NCBI GenBank assembly: GCA_900555045.1
Contig: USJW01000009.1
Span: 1 to 61,049, forward strand
Reading direction: 5' to 3'
Length of the DNA stretch: 61,049 bases
Source: an uncultured Clostridium sp.
GTDB lineage: Bacteria > Bacillota > Clostridia > Lachnospirales > Lachnospiraceae
The position numbers and the translations under genes are program-made. Positions 8,592 through 17,316 of the stretch are shown in pieces; position 1 is the stretch's first letter, and each line of letters begins with the position of its first letter. The notes below the pieces were generated by a model that had not been told where the DNA came from, made no database searches, and worked only from the letters and a program-made list of their open reading frames with translations.

Positions 8592-9674
8592 ATGAAAAAT
8601 GAAAAGGCCGGTATTATACTGGCAGGAATCGGGATTGGAATCATTGCATCGCTGTTAGTTCTTTTTGGAAATCCGGCAAATATGGGGTTTTGTATCGCCT
8701 GTTTCATCCGGGATACCGCCGGTGCGCTGGGATTCCACTCAGCTGCGGCCGTGCAGTACATCCGTCCGGAGGTGATCGGGCTGGTGCTCGGAAGTTTTAT
8801 TCTGGCGCTTGCCAAAAAGGAATTCGCTCCAAAGGGCGGAAGCTCGCCGATGACGCGCTTCGTGTTGGGCGTGTTTGTGATGATCGGCTGCCTGATGTTT
8901 TTGGGCTGCCCGTTCCGCATGATCGTCCGTCTGGCCGGCGGTGATTTAAATGCAATTTTCGGGCTGGTGGGATTTGTCGCGGGAATTCTCTGCGGCGTAT
9001 TTTTCTTGAACAGAGGGTATTCTTTAAAGCGGACCTACAAGCTTTCCACAACGGAGGGAATCATGTTCCCCGCCATTCAGATGGTTTTACTCGTTTTGCT
9101 GGCCGTAGCTCCCGCGTTTATTCACTTCACAGAGGCGGGCGGCGGTCCCGGCGCAAAACACGCGGCAATCCTTGTAAGCCTTGCGGGCGGACTGATTGTG
9201 GGCGCTCTGGCCCAGCGCACCAGGCTCTGCATGGTGGGCGGAATCCGCGACGTGGTGCTGTTTGGCGAGTGGAAGCTGCTGGCGGGATTTATCGCTGTCT
9301 TTGCCAGCGCGCTCGTGTGCAACCTGATTTTAACGGCGGTGACGCCGGGAAGCTACTTCACGCTCGGCCTGGCAGGCCAGCCGGTGGCCCACACCGACGG
9401 CCTGTGGAACGCGCTGGGTATGCTGCTCACGGGATTCGGCTGTGTGCTTCTCGGCGGCTGCCCGCTGCGTCAGCTGATTCTCTCCGGTGAGGGCAACACG
9501 GACAGCGCGGTCGCTGTGCTCGGCCTCCTGGTAGGAGCCGCCATCGCCCACAACTTTGGGCTCGCCTCCAGCGGAGAGGGCCCCACCGCCAACGGAAAAG
9601 TTGCTGTGGTGATCGGCATCGCCGTCGTGGCGCTCATCGCATATTGTAATACATTTCGCAAAAAAGAAGCGTAA
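8592..9674 (+). CDS. YedE-family putative selenium transporter
   Basis: A 360-residue polytopic membrane protein (about nine to ten hydrophobic segments) of the YeeE/YedE sulfur-transport fold. Two pseudo-repeats carry the family's conserved Cys motifs: FCIACFIRD with FLGCPFRMIVRLAGGD in the first half, and RLCMVGGIRD with LGGCPLRQLILSGEG in the second. Such cysteines relay thiosulfate in the related YeeE. In selenium clusters a selenium species is presumed instead. It is the first gene of an operon with TusA-like, DUF3343 and SelD genes, preceded by a clear ribosome site (AAAGGAGTATGAGAG). Confidence 0.88.
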   Translation: MKNEKAGIILAGIGIGIIASLLVLFGNPANMGFCIACFIRDTAGALGFHSAAAVQYIRPEVIGLVLGSFILALAKKEFAPKGGSSPMTRFVLGVFVMIGCLMFLGCPFRMIVRLAGGDLNAIFGLVGFVAGILCGVFFLNRGYSLKRTYKLSTTEGIMFPAIQMVLLVLLAVAPAFIHFTEAGGGPGAKHAAILVSLAGGLIVGALAQRTRLCMVGGIRDVVLFGEWKLLAGFIAVFASALVCNLILTAVTPGSYFTLGLAGQPVAHTDGLWNALGMLLTGFGCVLLGGCPLRQLILSGEGNTDSAVAVLGLLVGAAIAHNFGLASSGEGPTANGKVAVVIGIAVVALIAYCNTFRKKEA

Positions 9675-9686
9675 AGGAGAGGGAAA

Positions 9687-9893
9687 ATGAACGTTTTAGA
9701 TGCAAGAGGACTGTCATGTCCGGAACCGGTTATCATGATCCGCAAGGCCATGATGTCAAACGAGGCAGCTTATGAGATGGTGGTGGACAACCCCACTTCG
9801 AAGGAGAATGTAATCCGCTATGCCGAGCACCAGGGATACCGCGCGGCAGTCACAGAAAAAGAGGGAGAGTATCATCTCTCCATCACAAAATAA
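9687..9893 (+). CDS. TusA/SirA-like sulfur (selenium) carrier protein
   Basis: A 68-residue protein of the TusA fold. The N-terminal LDARGLSCPEPVIMIRKA stretch contains the CPxP motif whose Cys (residue 11) carries a persulfide, or here probably a perselenide. In many genomes this domain is the N-terminal half of YedF. Here it stands alone, 12 bp after the transporter gene and 1 bp before the DUF3343 gene. The role is therefore likely handing selenium from the NifS-like enzyme or transporter towards SelD. Confidence 0.87.
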   Translation: MNVLDARGLSCPEPVIMIRKAMMSNEAAYEMVVDNPTSKENVIRYAEHQGYRAAVTEKEGEYHLSITK

Positions 9894-9894
9894 C

Positions 9895-10140
9895 ATGACG
9901 TACATAGCAACCTTTTACTCTCATTTCGGCGCCGTGCGCTTTAAAAGGCTGTGCGCGGCCCGAAAATGGGAGGCAAAAATCATGCCGGTTCCAAGGAATT
10001 TGAGCAGCAGCTGCGGCACCTGTGTCCGCTATGCGGGGGATTGCATCTGTCCGTCAAGCCCCATACCTGAGGAGGTGGAGCAGATTGTCCGGGTGGCGGA
10101 CAGCGGCTATGAGATTCTTTACCGGGCGGAAAACAGTTGA
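9895..10140 (+). CDS. DUF3343 family putative selenium/sulfur carrier
   Basis: An 81-residue protein starting at ATG 9895, one base after the TusA-like stop. It shows the DUF3343 signature: an N-terminal ATFYSHFGAVRFKRL segment and the Cys motif LSSSCGTCVRYAG, plus DCICPS downstream. The paired Cys residues suggest a chalcogen carrier or redox role; this is inferred from its constant company of SelD, YedE/YedF and NifS-like genes. It is followed 21 bp later by selD. Confidence 0.85.
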   Translation: MTYIATFYSHFGAVRFKRLCAARKWEAKIMPVPRNLSSSCGTCVRYAGDCICPSSPIPEEVEQIVRVADSGYEILYRAENS

Positions 10141-10161
10141 TCAACCAGTCAGAGGCGAAAA

Positions 10162-11199
10162 ATGGAAACAGATGTAAAACTTACAAAATTAGCAAAATGT
10201 GCCGGTTGCGGCGCAAAAGTGGGGGCGGGGACCCTGGTTCACATGTTGGAGGGGTTTAAGACCCACTGCGATCCGAAGCTGATTGTCGGATATGACAAGA
10301 GCGACGATGCCAGCGTGTACGTGATCAACGAGGAACTCGCGCTGGTCCAGACGACGGATTTCTTTCCTCCCATCGTGGACGACCCGTTTTTATACGGCCA
10401 GATCGCGGCGGCCAACGCGCTGAGCGACGTCTATGCCATGGGCGGCGAGCCAAAGCTCGCCCTCAACATCATGTGCCTGGCGGAGAGCATGGACCGCTCT
10501 GCCGTGCAGGAGATTCTGCGCGGCGGCTACGAGAAAGCCTACGAGGCGGGAGCCATTATCACGGGCGGCCACACGATCCAGGGAGCGGAGCCGATCTACG
10601 GCCTGGCGGTGTCCGGATTTGTCCATCCGGATCATGTGCTCACCAACAGCGGCGCCAGACCGGGGGACGTTTTGATCCTGACAAAGCCGCTCGGAATCGG
10701 GATATTGACCACCGCCTCCAAAGCGGACCTGGTAGAAAAAACGGTTCTCGACCGCATCTACCGTCAGATGGCCGCCTTAAATAAAGCGGCGCGCGATGTC
10801 ATGGTAAAATATCCGGTTCACAGCTGTACGGATGTGACCGGCTTCGCACTGCTGGGCCATGGATTTGAGATGGCTCAGGGAAGCGGCTGCTCCATTCATA
10901 TCATGGCGGAGCGCGTGCCGTTCCATCCGGAGGCATACGACCTGGCCGACATGGGATTTATCCCGGCCGGCGCATACAGAAACCGGGAATATGCCGAGGC
11001 GGGCGTCCACGTAAAAGATGGGATAAGCCGCACCATGCAGGATATTCTCTACGACCCGCAGACCAGCGGCGGGCTGCTCATTTCGCTGCCCGAACCGGTG
11101 GCCGCGGACTGCTTAAAAGAGATAAAGGAACACTTTGGCGGGGCGGAAATCGTCGGGTATGTGACGGAGCGGGAGGAATTTGATTTGTATTTGGAATAA
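10162..11199 (+). CDS. selD: Selenide, water dikinase (selenophosphate synthetase)
   Basis: A 345-residue SelD, making selenophosphate from selenide and ATP. The N-terminal active loop reads KCAGCGAKVG: catalytic Cys16 and Lys19 are present, and no in-frame TGA selenocysteine is used. The second Cys of the E. coli GCGCK loop is Ala18 here. Other AIR-synthase-fold landmarks are QTTDFFPPIVDDPF, NALSDVYAMGG, ITGGHTIQGAEPIYGLAVSG, DVTGFALLGHG and DPQTSGGLL. It closes the operon. No selA, selB, tRNA-Sec or ybbB is in view, so the end use (labile selenium cofactor, selenouridine or selenocysteine) cannot be decided here. Confidence 0.96.
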   Translation: METDVKLTKLAKCAGCGAKVGAGTLVHMLEGFKTHCDPKLIVGYDKSDDASVYVINEELALVQTTDFFPPIVDDPFLYGQIAAANALSDVYAMGGEPKLALNIMCLAESMDRSAVQEILRGGYEKAYEAGAIITGGHTIQGAEPIYGLAVSGFVHPDHVLTNSGARPGDVLILTKPLGIGILTTASKADLVEKTVLDRIYRQMAALNKAARDVMVKYPVHSCTDVTGFALLGHGFEMAQGSGCSIHIMAERVPFHPEAYDLADMGFIPAGAYRNREYAEAGVHVKDGISRTMQDILYDPQTSGGLLISLPEPVAADCLKEIKEHFGGAEIVGYVTEREEFDLYLE

Positions 11200-11207
11200 A
11201 CACGAGG

Positions 11208-11232
11208 AAAGCGGGCCCCAAACGCCCGCTTT
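11208..11232. terminator. Hairpin between convergent selD and the GldA-like gene
   Basis: A 9-bp perfect stem AAAGCGGGC (11208-11216) and GCCCGCTTT (11224-11232) with a 7-nt loop lies directly between the two convergent genes. It lacks a long T-run (only CTTT), so it may be a weak bidirectional terminator. Confidence 0.5.
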
Positions 11233-12326
11233 CAACTTTGTATCAATTTCTCCATCGCGCGCCTAAAACGCCCGATTCCAATTTCTGTCTTCTGCACATA
11301 GGGCGAGTCCGCCAGATACCGCTCCAGCCGCGCGGCCCCCTCCCCCTGAATCCGGATCCCCAGCTCCGGGAATGTAAACGGCAGCCGAAGCCTGGCCATA
11401 AACTCAGCCAGCCGGTCCATCTCCTGATCCATGCCGTTGCAGATGAGCTGTGGGAACAGTCCGATTCCCACAATCTCCCCGTGAAGGGCATTCTCTGCTT
11501 CCCTGGTAAAAATTGTGCGCATACCGTAATACAGCATGTGCGCCAGGGCCGACTGGCCGAAGCTCCTGGTGATGTTGGCCACGGTCCCCGTCACAGCAAT
11601 ATTTAAGAAGGTCACATACTCCACCGCCTTCGTAACCTGTCCGCGCCGGATGTCCTCCACGGCCTGGGGGCCAAAGTTCTCCAGCATCTCATAGACATAC
11701 TCCGAAATCCGGTAGGCAGTGTAGAGATCGCAGTCCTGCTCCTCCGGCCGTATTTCGGAACAGCCGTTGGGTATCTCAATCCGCTTTGCCATGGCATCCA
11801 CAATCCCGGCGGCCGCGAAGCGCGGTGGACAGGCGGCGATCACGTCCAAATCCACCAGCACCGCATCCGTCTCGTGCCCATAGCGCCAGCTCTCCAGGTA
11901 GGCGCCCTCCGGCGTATACATCACGCTCATGCTGGTGAACGCCGCGCAGGTGGCAATGGAGGTGGGGATATTGACCACGCCGAGGCCCGCATACTCCGCC
12001 ACCGCCTTGGCGAAATCCATGATCCGGCCTCCGCCCACTCCCACAACCTCGTCGCAGCCCGCGGCCAGGCATTTTTCCGCCTGCTCTCTTGCCGCCTCGT
12101 AGCTGCAGAAGCCCTGGTAGACCTCCACCTCATAGGCCACGCCTGCCCGCTCCAAGCTCTCAAGCAGCGGGGCCTTAACGGCCTCCAGGGCCTTAGGCCC
12201 CGCCAGAATGTACACGCGTCCTCCGAACCGCCGGATTTCATCCCCGGAGTCGCGAAGAATCCCTCTGCCCTGCCGGTATCTGCCTGCGCCGAACTTGATC
12301 GCCGGGTCGGACAGACCGCTATTCAT
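11232..12326 (-). CDS. GldA-like iron-containing alcohol dehydrogenase
   Basis: A 364-residue group III dehydrogenase of the glycerol-dehydrogenase family. The NAD-binding loop is VGVGGGRIMDFAKAV (about residues 94-108). Metal ligands appear as Asp in GIVDAMAK and His in ALAHMLYYG and ALHGEIVGIG. True glycerol dehydrogenase (gldA) is one option. The setting, at the end of an operon with an aldolase, a hydroxyacid dehydrogenase and an amidohydrolase, makes another polyol, hydroxyketone or aldehyde substrate equally plausible. Its start overlaps the amidohydrolase gene by 8 bp. Confidence 0.85.
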   Translation of the reverse strand: MNSGLSDPAIKFGAGRYRQGRGILRDSGDEIRRFGGRVYILAGPKALEAVKAPLLESLERAGVAYEVEVYQGFCSYEAAREQAEKCLAAGCDEVVGVGGGRIMDFAKAVAEYAGLGVVNIPTSIATCAAFTSMSVMYTPEGAYLESWRYGHETDAVLVDLDVIAACPPRFAAAGIVDAMAKRIEIPNGCSEIRPEEQDCDLYTAYRISEYVYEMLENFGPQAVEDIRRGQVTKAVEYVTFLNIAVTGTVANITRSFGQSALAHMLYYGMRTIFTREAENALHGEIVGIGLFPQLICNGMDQEMDRLAEFMARLRLPFTFPELGIRIQGEGAARLERYLADSPYVQKTEIGIGRFRRAMEKLIQS

Positions 12327-13455
12327 AACAGTAATCCGGAGCGCAGTACATGATCTGGCCGCCCTTTATGGTCATCTCCGGTTTCAGCAGCTTCTTGGCA
12401 GTGAACGTGCTGCCCTTCCAGTCTCTGTAGGTCTGCTCAAAATCCATCCAGTCGAACACCGCCACGTCGGCGCACGCCCCCTCGGACAGGCAGCCGATCC
12501 GGCCCTCCATCTTCATCAGCCTGGCCGGACGCTCCGTGGCCATCCGTACCACCTCCGCCATCGGGATCCCCATGCAGATATAGCGAGACATCAGGTTGGG
12601 AAGCGAGAAAATCGGGCGGCGGTACATGCTCGCCAGCACCAGGTCCGTGCTGCACATGTCAGCGATAAAGCCCTGCCGCATCGCCGCCTCCATCACCTCA
12701 AAGTCGCCGTGTTTTCTGCCCTCGGCCGTGTCGAAGATGATTCCCCGGTTCCGGGCCTCCATCACGCAGCTGTACAGCTTGCCGCTCTCATCGATGATCG
12801 TGTTCTTCACGCCCTGATATACATGCTCAAAAATATCTCCCGGGCGGAGCACATTCAATACTTCTTCGGTGGGGACCGGAATATTTGTGCAGTGGACCTC
12901 CACCGGACAGCCGATTTTCTCCGCGATGCGCACGGTCTCCCGCAGCGGCTCAATCCCCAGCCCCTCCGCCAGTTCCTCGCTCTGGCGGATTTTTAAGCCC
13001 AGGATATTGTCCTCATTTTCATGGAAAATCCGGTCAATTTTCTCCGGATTAAAAAACTTTGGGTTGATGCACTCGTGGTAGCTGGTGGTGGTGAGTCCGG
13101 CGGAGCACACCTGCAGGAAGCTCTTGATCGTCACCTTGCTTCTGGCGATGACGGCCGAGCGGAAGAGCGGGTAATTGGCCACCCCCGCCGAGCAGTCGAT
13201 GGCCGCGGTGACGCCGGTGGGGAGATAGGCCACATCCGGATAAATACCGATCTCCGTCCCGTCCGCAAACATGTGGGCGTGAGCGTCGATCAGGCCGGGG
13301 AACACGTACCTGCCCCCCGCGTCGACCACGTGCCTGGCCTCCTCGCCCGGCTCATACACCGTGATTTTTCCATTGTAGATTGCGATATCTCTGACCTCGT
13401 CCACCCCGTTTGCAGGGTCGATCACATGTCCGTTTTTAATGAGTAAATCCAGCAT
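12319..13455 (-). CDS. Cog3964-type amidohydrolase/deacetylase
   Basis: A 378-residue metallo-dependent hydrolase with the amidohydrolase TIM-barrel. Landmarks: N-terminal cap (LLIKNGHVIDPANGVDEVRDIAI), metal motif FPGLIDAHAHMFADGTEIG, PTGVTAAIDCSAG, a candidate metal-bridging Lys in ILGLKIRQSEEL, and His in VEVHCTNIP. Characterised relatives (Atu3266, EF0837) deacetylate small N- or O-acyl hydroxy acids, so hydrolysis of an amide or ester of an organic acid is likely. Start 13455 follows GGAGGAG; a longer in-frame version begins 27 bp earlier without support. Its stop overlaps the dehydrogenase gene. Confidence 0.85.
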   Translation of the reverse strand: MLDLLIKNGHVIDPANGVDEVRDIAIYNGKITVYEPGEEARHVVDAGGRYVFPGLIDAHAHMFADGTEIGIYPDVAYLPTGVTAAIDCSAGVANYPLFRSAVIARSKVTIKSFLQVCSAGLTTTSYHECINPKFFNPEKIDRIFHENEDNILGLKIRQSEELAEGLGIEPLRETVRIAEKIGCPVEVHCTNIPVPTEEVLNVLRPGDIFEHVYQGVKNTIIDESGKLYSCVMEARNRGIIFDTAEGRKHGDFEVMEAAMRQGFIADMCSTDLVLASMYRRPIFSLPNLMSRYICMGIPMAEVVRMATERPARLMKMEGRIGCLSEGACADVAVFDWMDFEQTYRDWKGSTFTAKKLLKPEMTIKGGQIMYCAPDYCYE

Positions 13456-13468
13456 AACATCTCCTCCA

Positions 13469-14881
13469 TCACCAAAGTCCAATCAGCTTCCAGTAGGGCA
13501 GTCCGACACAGAAGAAGATGACCAGTGCGGCCGCTACCAATATGGTTCCCACTCTCCAGAAATCCTTCTGCGGAACATAGTCCGAGGCAAACGTGATCAG
13601 TCCCGCACCATTTCCGTAGTGTGTCAGCAGTGCGCCCAGGCTCGCAAAGAATGCCAGCAGCAGTCCGACCACCATTTTATCCGCCTTCGTGTTCACCGCA
13701 AGGGAGAACAGCACCGGATAGAAGGAGGCCACAAACGCGCTGTTCGACACGAAAAAGTACCTCACGGCCAGACTCACCAGCACCAGGATAATCGTCACCA
13801 GCATACCGTTCATCTGGGACAGATCCAGCACTGCGCCTAACTGGTCCGCCAGCCAGGTATAGAAGCCCGCGGAGGACAGCGCGGAGGCGATTCCGTAGAA
13901 TGCGCCGTACCAGATGAAGATGCTCCACGCCCCCTTGGCCGCCATCACATCGTTCCAGTCCAGCACATTGAGCAGGAGCACAAGAGCGAGGAACACAAAG
14001 CCGACCACCTGCATGCTCAGGTTCACAACAGGCAGCTTCGGCCCGAACATCCAGCCCAGAATTGCCAGTAAGAACAGCGCAAACAGCTTCTTCTCAGCGG
14101 TTGATACCGCTCCCAGCTCCTTGAGTCCTTTCTCCGCCATAGGCTTTATGTCATCTAACGACTTAAGCTCCGGCGGGTAGATCTTGTAGATGATCAGGGG
14201 AGCCAGCAGTAAGAACAGGCCAACAGGCACAACGGAAGCGAGGAACCAGGTCCCCCAGCTGAGGCTCAGTCCCAGCATCTCTGTGATCAGTGAGACCGTG
14301 ATGGCGTTGGTGGCCATGCCGGTGAGAAACAGCGCGGAGGTTCCCTGGGAGCTGGCGTACATTAACACCGTCAGGTATGCCCCCAGCTTTCTCGGCTGGT
14401 TCTTTGCGGTGGAGCCGGTGCCCTCCGCAATGTTCTGGAAGATGGGATAAATAATGCTGGTTCTGGAGGAGTTGGAACCGGTGGCCGGGCTCAGCACCAG
14501 GTCGGTAAACACCATGATATAGCCTAGGCCCAGGGTCGATTTTCCCGCCCGCAGAAGCAGGTTGTAGGCAATCCGCTTGCCTAACCCCGTCTTCACAAAC
14601 GCAGTACACACAATGGTAACCATGGCGATAAACCACGCCATATTGTTGCCATAGCCCTTCAGCAAAATGGATGTATCCATAAACATCGCCACCAGACCGA
14701 TGATAATCAGTGTGATCACCGGCTCTGAGAACGGCTTGATGACCAACCCCAGCAGCAGCCCCAAATACAGCGCGACGATATGCCATGTCTGTGCCTCCAG
14801 CCCCTCCGGTGCCGGCATAAGCCAGATCCCGATCATCACCGCCGCGATCAGCAGCAGCTTCACAACTCGTTTCCGTTCCAT
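13469..14881 (-). CDS. DASS/SLC13-family sodium:dicarboxylate-type symporter
   Basis: A 470-residue membrane protein with about twelve hydrophobic segments. The ATGSNSSRTSIIYPIFQNIA and GMATNAITVSLI stretches correspond to the SNT substrate/sodium motifs of divalent-anion:sodium symporters, related to plastidic 2-oxoglutarate/malate translocators and CitT. It should move a di- or tricarboxylate. Start 14881 is backed by GGAGGACAGGT; the upstream in-frame ATG lacks a ribosome site. It lies 16 bp after the GltS-type gene and 13 bp before the amidohydrolase gene. Confidence 0.87.
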   Translation of the reverse strand: MERKRVVKLLLIAAVMIGIWLMPAPEGLEAQTWHIVALYLGLLLGLVIKPFSEPVITLIIIGLVAMFMDTSILLKGYGNNMAWFIAMVTIVCTAFVKTGLGKRIAYNLLLRAGKSTLGLGYIMVFTDLVLSPATGSNSSRTSIIYPIFQNIAEGTGSTAKNQPRKLGAYLTVLMYASSQGTSALFLTGMATNAITVSLITEMLGLSLSWGTWFLASVVPVGLFLLLAPLIIYKIYPPELKSLDDIKPMAEKGLKELGAVSTAEKKLFALFLLAILGWMFGPKLPVVNLSMQVVGFVFLALVLLLNVLDWNDVMAAKGAWSIFIWYGAFYGIASALSSAGFYTWLADQLGAVLDLSQMNGMLVTIILVLVSLAVRYFFVSNSAFVASFYPVLFSLAVNTKADKMVVGLLLAFFASLGALLTHYGNGAGLITFASDYVPQKDFWRVGTILVAAALVIFFCVGLPYWKLIGLW

Positions 14882-14897
14882 ACCTGTCCTCCTCAAT

Positions 14898-16220
14898 CTA
14901 TCTCTTATCTCGTTTTCTTCTGTTGAAACATGTAAAACCGATCACCAGGCTTGCCGCCATGATGGCGAGGCCCACGCCCATCGTCAGGGCAACCCCGCTC
15001 ATAAGCCACATGGGGGCAAGCCCCACAAAAATATCCTTCCAGGCCATAATGGTCGAGTAAACGCCATGGGTGTCCCCGGCGCTGGACTGGGAATCCGGGT
15101 CCACCGCCCGCACCAGAGCAAGTCCGGTGGATGTATTTCCAGTCGCCGCGCCGAATGCCATGCACGCCTTCTCAAACCACTCGTCCCCGCAGAAGCGGTA
15201 GGCGAGGTAGAATATCAGCGGGATGGTGAGCGCACAGAGCACAAAGGTGTAAATCAGCACCGGAACTATGTAGGTGGATACAAACTCCAGATCCATGGTC
15301 GCCATCGCCGTGAACACCACAATCTCCAGCACGAATCCGCTGATCAGCTTGATCGTCTTTATGTCCACATACCGGTCCAGCCCCGTAACCTTTAAAATCT
15401 GCCAGAGAATGGCGCCGCCGAACACACCGCGCAGCACGCTGGGCAGAACCGCTATAAAGCTGAAATAATTTCCTAAAAAATCGAATACCTTTCTTCCGAG
15501 GAACAGCGCCGCAAGCAGCCACGACACCTGGAGCGCCAAATGATTGATGCTGATGGACGTCGTCACCGTATGCCCGGCCGCCGCGCGGCGGTCCGCCGGG
15601 AGCACGCCTCCGAAGAAGTAACCAGGCTGCTTTTTGGGCTCCCTCACGTAGGTACCCCAGTTTTTCCGGACGCCGTAGTTTACAACCGCCATTCCCACTA
15701 CCATCGCCCAGATGAGGCCGAAGGTGGAAAGCACCATGCCCACGGCCATGTTTCCCTCCACCCCCAGCTTCTCAAAAGCCGCGGCAGCTGCGGCAGCCGT
15801 CCCATGTCCGCCGTGGAAAGAGAATACGCCCATGACGCCCCAGCCAACCGGCAGGCCGGGCCAGAGTTTTGCGAGCAGGCTCCCAAGTCCCACCCCCAGG
15901 AAAAGCTGCATCCCGTAGGAAGCCATCGTGACGCAGGAATAGTCCAGGTAGGAGCGGATCTTCTCCCGGTTGAAGCTCACGCCAAACACCAGCGAGGCCA
16001 TCACGATGTCGATCAGAACCCCTGGCATGGCCCCAAAGCTCTCCGGTACCTGGACGAGACCCACGGCCTGCTGTCCCAGCAGCAAAAGCAGCAGGCCGCC
16101 GATCAGGGACGAGGGGAGAAATAATTTTTGCAGCGGTTTTACCGTCTCCCTGAAAAAGAAACCAACCAACATAAAAACCGCCAACAACAACATGTCATTG
16201 CAAAAAGATGCCACTGTCAT
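14898..16220 (-). CDS. GltS-type sodium/glutamate symporter family protein
   Basis: A 440-residue polytopic carrier of the glutamate:sodium symporter (ESS) family. The two inverted halves each carry a Gly-rich re-entrant loop: GVFSFHGGHGTAAAAAAAFEK in the first and FGAATGNTSTGLALVRAVDP in the second. Ten or so hydrophobic segments are evident. Actual substrate may be an amino acid or another anionic acid. It is unusual to find it directly upstream of a second carboxylate carrier of a different family in one operon. Start ATG 16220 follows AGGGGGA. Confidence 0.85.
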   Translation of the reverse strand: MTVASFCNDMLLLAVFMLVGFFFRETVKPLQKLFLPSSLIGGLLLLLLGQQAVGLVQVPESFGAMPGVLIDIVMASLVFGVSFNREKIRSYLDYSCVTMASYGMQLFLGVGLGSLLAKLWPGLPVGWGVMGVFSFHGGHGTAAAAAAAFEKLGVEGNMAVGMVLSTFGLIWAMVVGMAVVNYGVRKNWGTYVREPKKQPGYFFGGVLPADRRAAAGHTVTTSISINHLALQVSWLLAALFLGRKVFDFLGNYFSFIAVLPSVLRGVFGGAILWQILKVTGLDRYVDIKTIKLISGFVLEIVVFTAMATMDLEFVSTYIVPVLIYTFVLCALTIPLIFYLAYRFCGDEWFEKACMAFGAATGNTSTGLALVRAVDPDSQSSAGDTHGVYSTIMAWKDIFVGLAPMWLMSGVALTMGVGLAIMAASLVIGFTCFNRRKRDKR

Positions 16221-16262
16221 TTATTTTTCCCCCTGTTAACTTTCTATCTATCTATTTTACCA

Positions 16263-17297
16263 TTAAAAGTCAAACATTCCCGCTTTTTTTGTGTTCGGTT
16301 TTTTGACATCCTCATAGGTCGGCGCCGTGGCATAATCTATATCGGGGATCGGCCAGGTCGGCTCTTTGCCCTCGTAGACCTCCTGAACGCCCATCGCCGC
16401 GAAATAGGATGCCCTGTGGGCTGCTTCCACCGTGTTGCCGCCGATGTGCGGGTAGATGATCACATTGTCCAGTGTGAGCAGCGGATTCTCAGGATCCACC
16501 GGTTCCTTGCGGATGGCGTCCAGGCCAGCTCCGGCGATGGTGCCGTTCTTACATGCCTCGTATAAATCTTCCTCCACCACGCAAGCGCCGCGGGCTGTGT
16601 TGATCAGGAATGCCGTGGGCTTCATCATGGCCAAACGCTCCTTGTTCACCATGTTCTTGGTGATCGGGGTGTTGGGAACGTGGAGGGAGACATAGTCGCT
16701 CTCCTTAAAGATACGGTCCAGATCGCGCACAACCTCTACGCCCTCCGGAAACTCCTCCGCCTTCTTGTAGGGATCGTAGGCGAGAACGTTCATCTCCATC
16801 GCCAGCGCACGCACAGCCAGACGGCTTCCGATGTTGCCGCAGCCGATGATTCCCACGGTCTTTCCGTTGAGGGTGGTCTTGTGGATCTTCAGCTTCGCCT
16901 TGTAGTAGTCCTGCACCCAGGTGTTATGTAACAGGGTCACGTTGCGGCTGCACTCCAGAATCAGGAGCAGCGCCGTCTCCGCCACGGAGGTGCTGTTTGC
17001 AACCGGCGCGTACAGCGTCTGCACGCCGTTGTCATGGCACGCCTTCACATCCAGTGCGTCATAACCCGCGCCGTGGCGAACCACCACCTTTAAATTCGGG
17101 TTGGCCTCGATCACCTCGCGGGTAATCGGGGTGATTCGCACGATCATCGCATCCGGCTTGTGCTCCTTCATATCCGCCAGCACGTCCTCCGTCTCAAAGC
17201 CGCGCCCTCTGATCAGCGTGTGGCCTGCATCCACTAAAAGCTGTGTTCCCTCTTCCATAATCTCCTGCGGAAGTAAAATTTTCCATCCCATGTCCAT
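16263..17297 (-). CDS. D-2-hydroxyacid dehydrogenase (phosphoglycerate-dehydrogenase-like)
   Basis: A 344-residue NAD-dependent dehydrogenase. The Rossmann motif is VGIIGCGNIGSRLAVRALAM. The catalytic Arg is in LINTARGACVVEE, the Glu in AIRKEPVDPENPLLTL, and the His in IIYPHIGGNTVEAA. It lacks the ACT regulatory domain of biosynthetic SerA, so a catabolic role on a 2-hydroxy acid is likelier than serine synthesis. Start taken at ATG 17297 after AAGGAG; an ATG two codons on (17291) has equal merit. It sits 19 bp after the RraA-like gene. Confidence 0.87.
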   Translation of the reverse strand: MDMGWKILLPQEIMEEGTQLLVDAGHTLIRGRGFETEDVLADMKEHKPDAMIVRITPITREVIEANPNLKVVVRHGAGYDALDVKACHDNGVQTLYAPVANSTSVAETALLLILECSRNVTLLHNTWVQDYYKAKLKIHKTTLNGKTVGIIGCGNIGSRLAVRALAMEMNVLAYDPYKKAEEFPEGVEVVRDLDRIFKESDYVSLHVPNTPITKNMVNKERLAMMKPTAFLINTARGACVVEEDLYEACKNGTIAGAGLDAIRKEPVDPENPLLTLDNVIIYPHIGGNTVEAAHRASYFAAMGVQEVYEGKEPTWPIPDIDYATAPTYEDVKKPNTKKAGMFDF

Positions 17298-17316
17298 GTT
17301 CTCCTTTTCTCTGATA

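Noticed and set aside
10162..11199. Possible selenocysteine (in-frame TGA) in SelD or its neighbours
   Set aside because: The catalytic position is a Cys codon and no in-frame TGA interrupts the selenium-locus genes.
12208..12996. Plus-strand frame opposite the amidohydrolase/GldA-like genes
   Set aside because: No ribosome site or motif; both minus-strand genes carry family signatures through this stretch.
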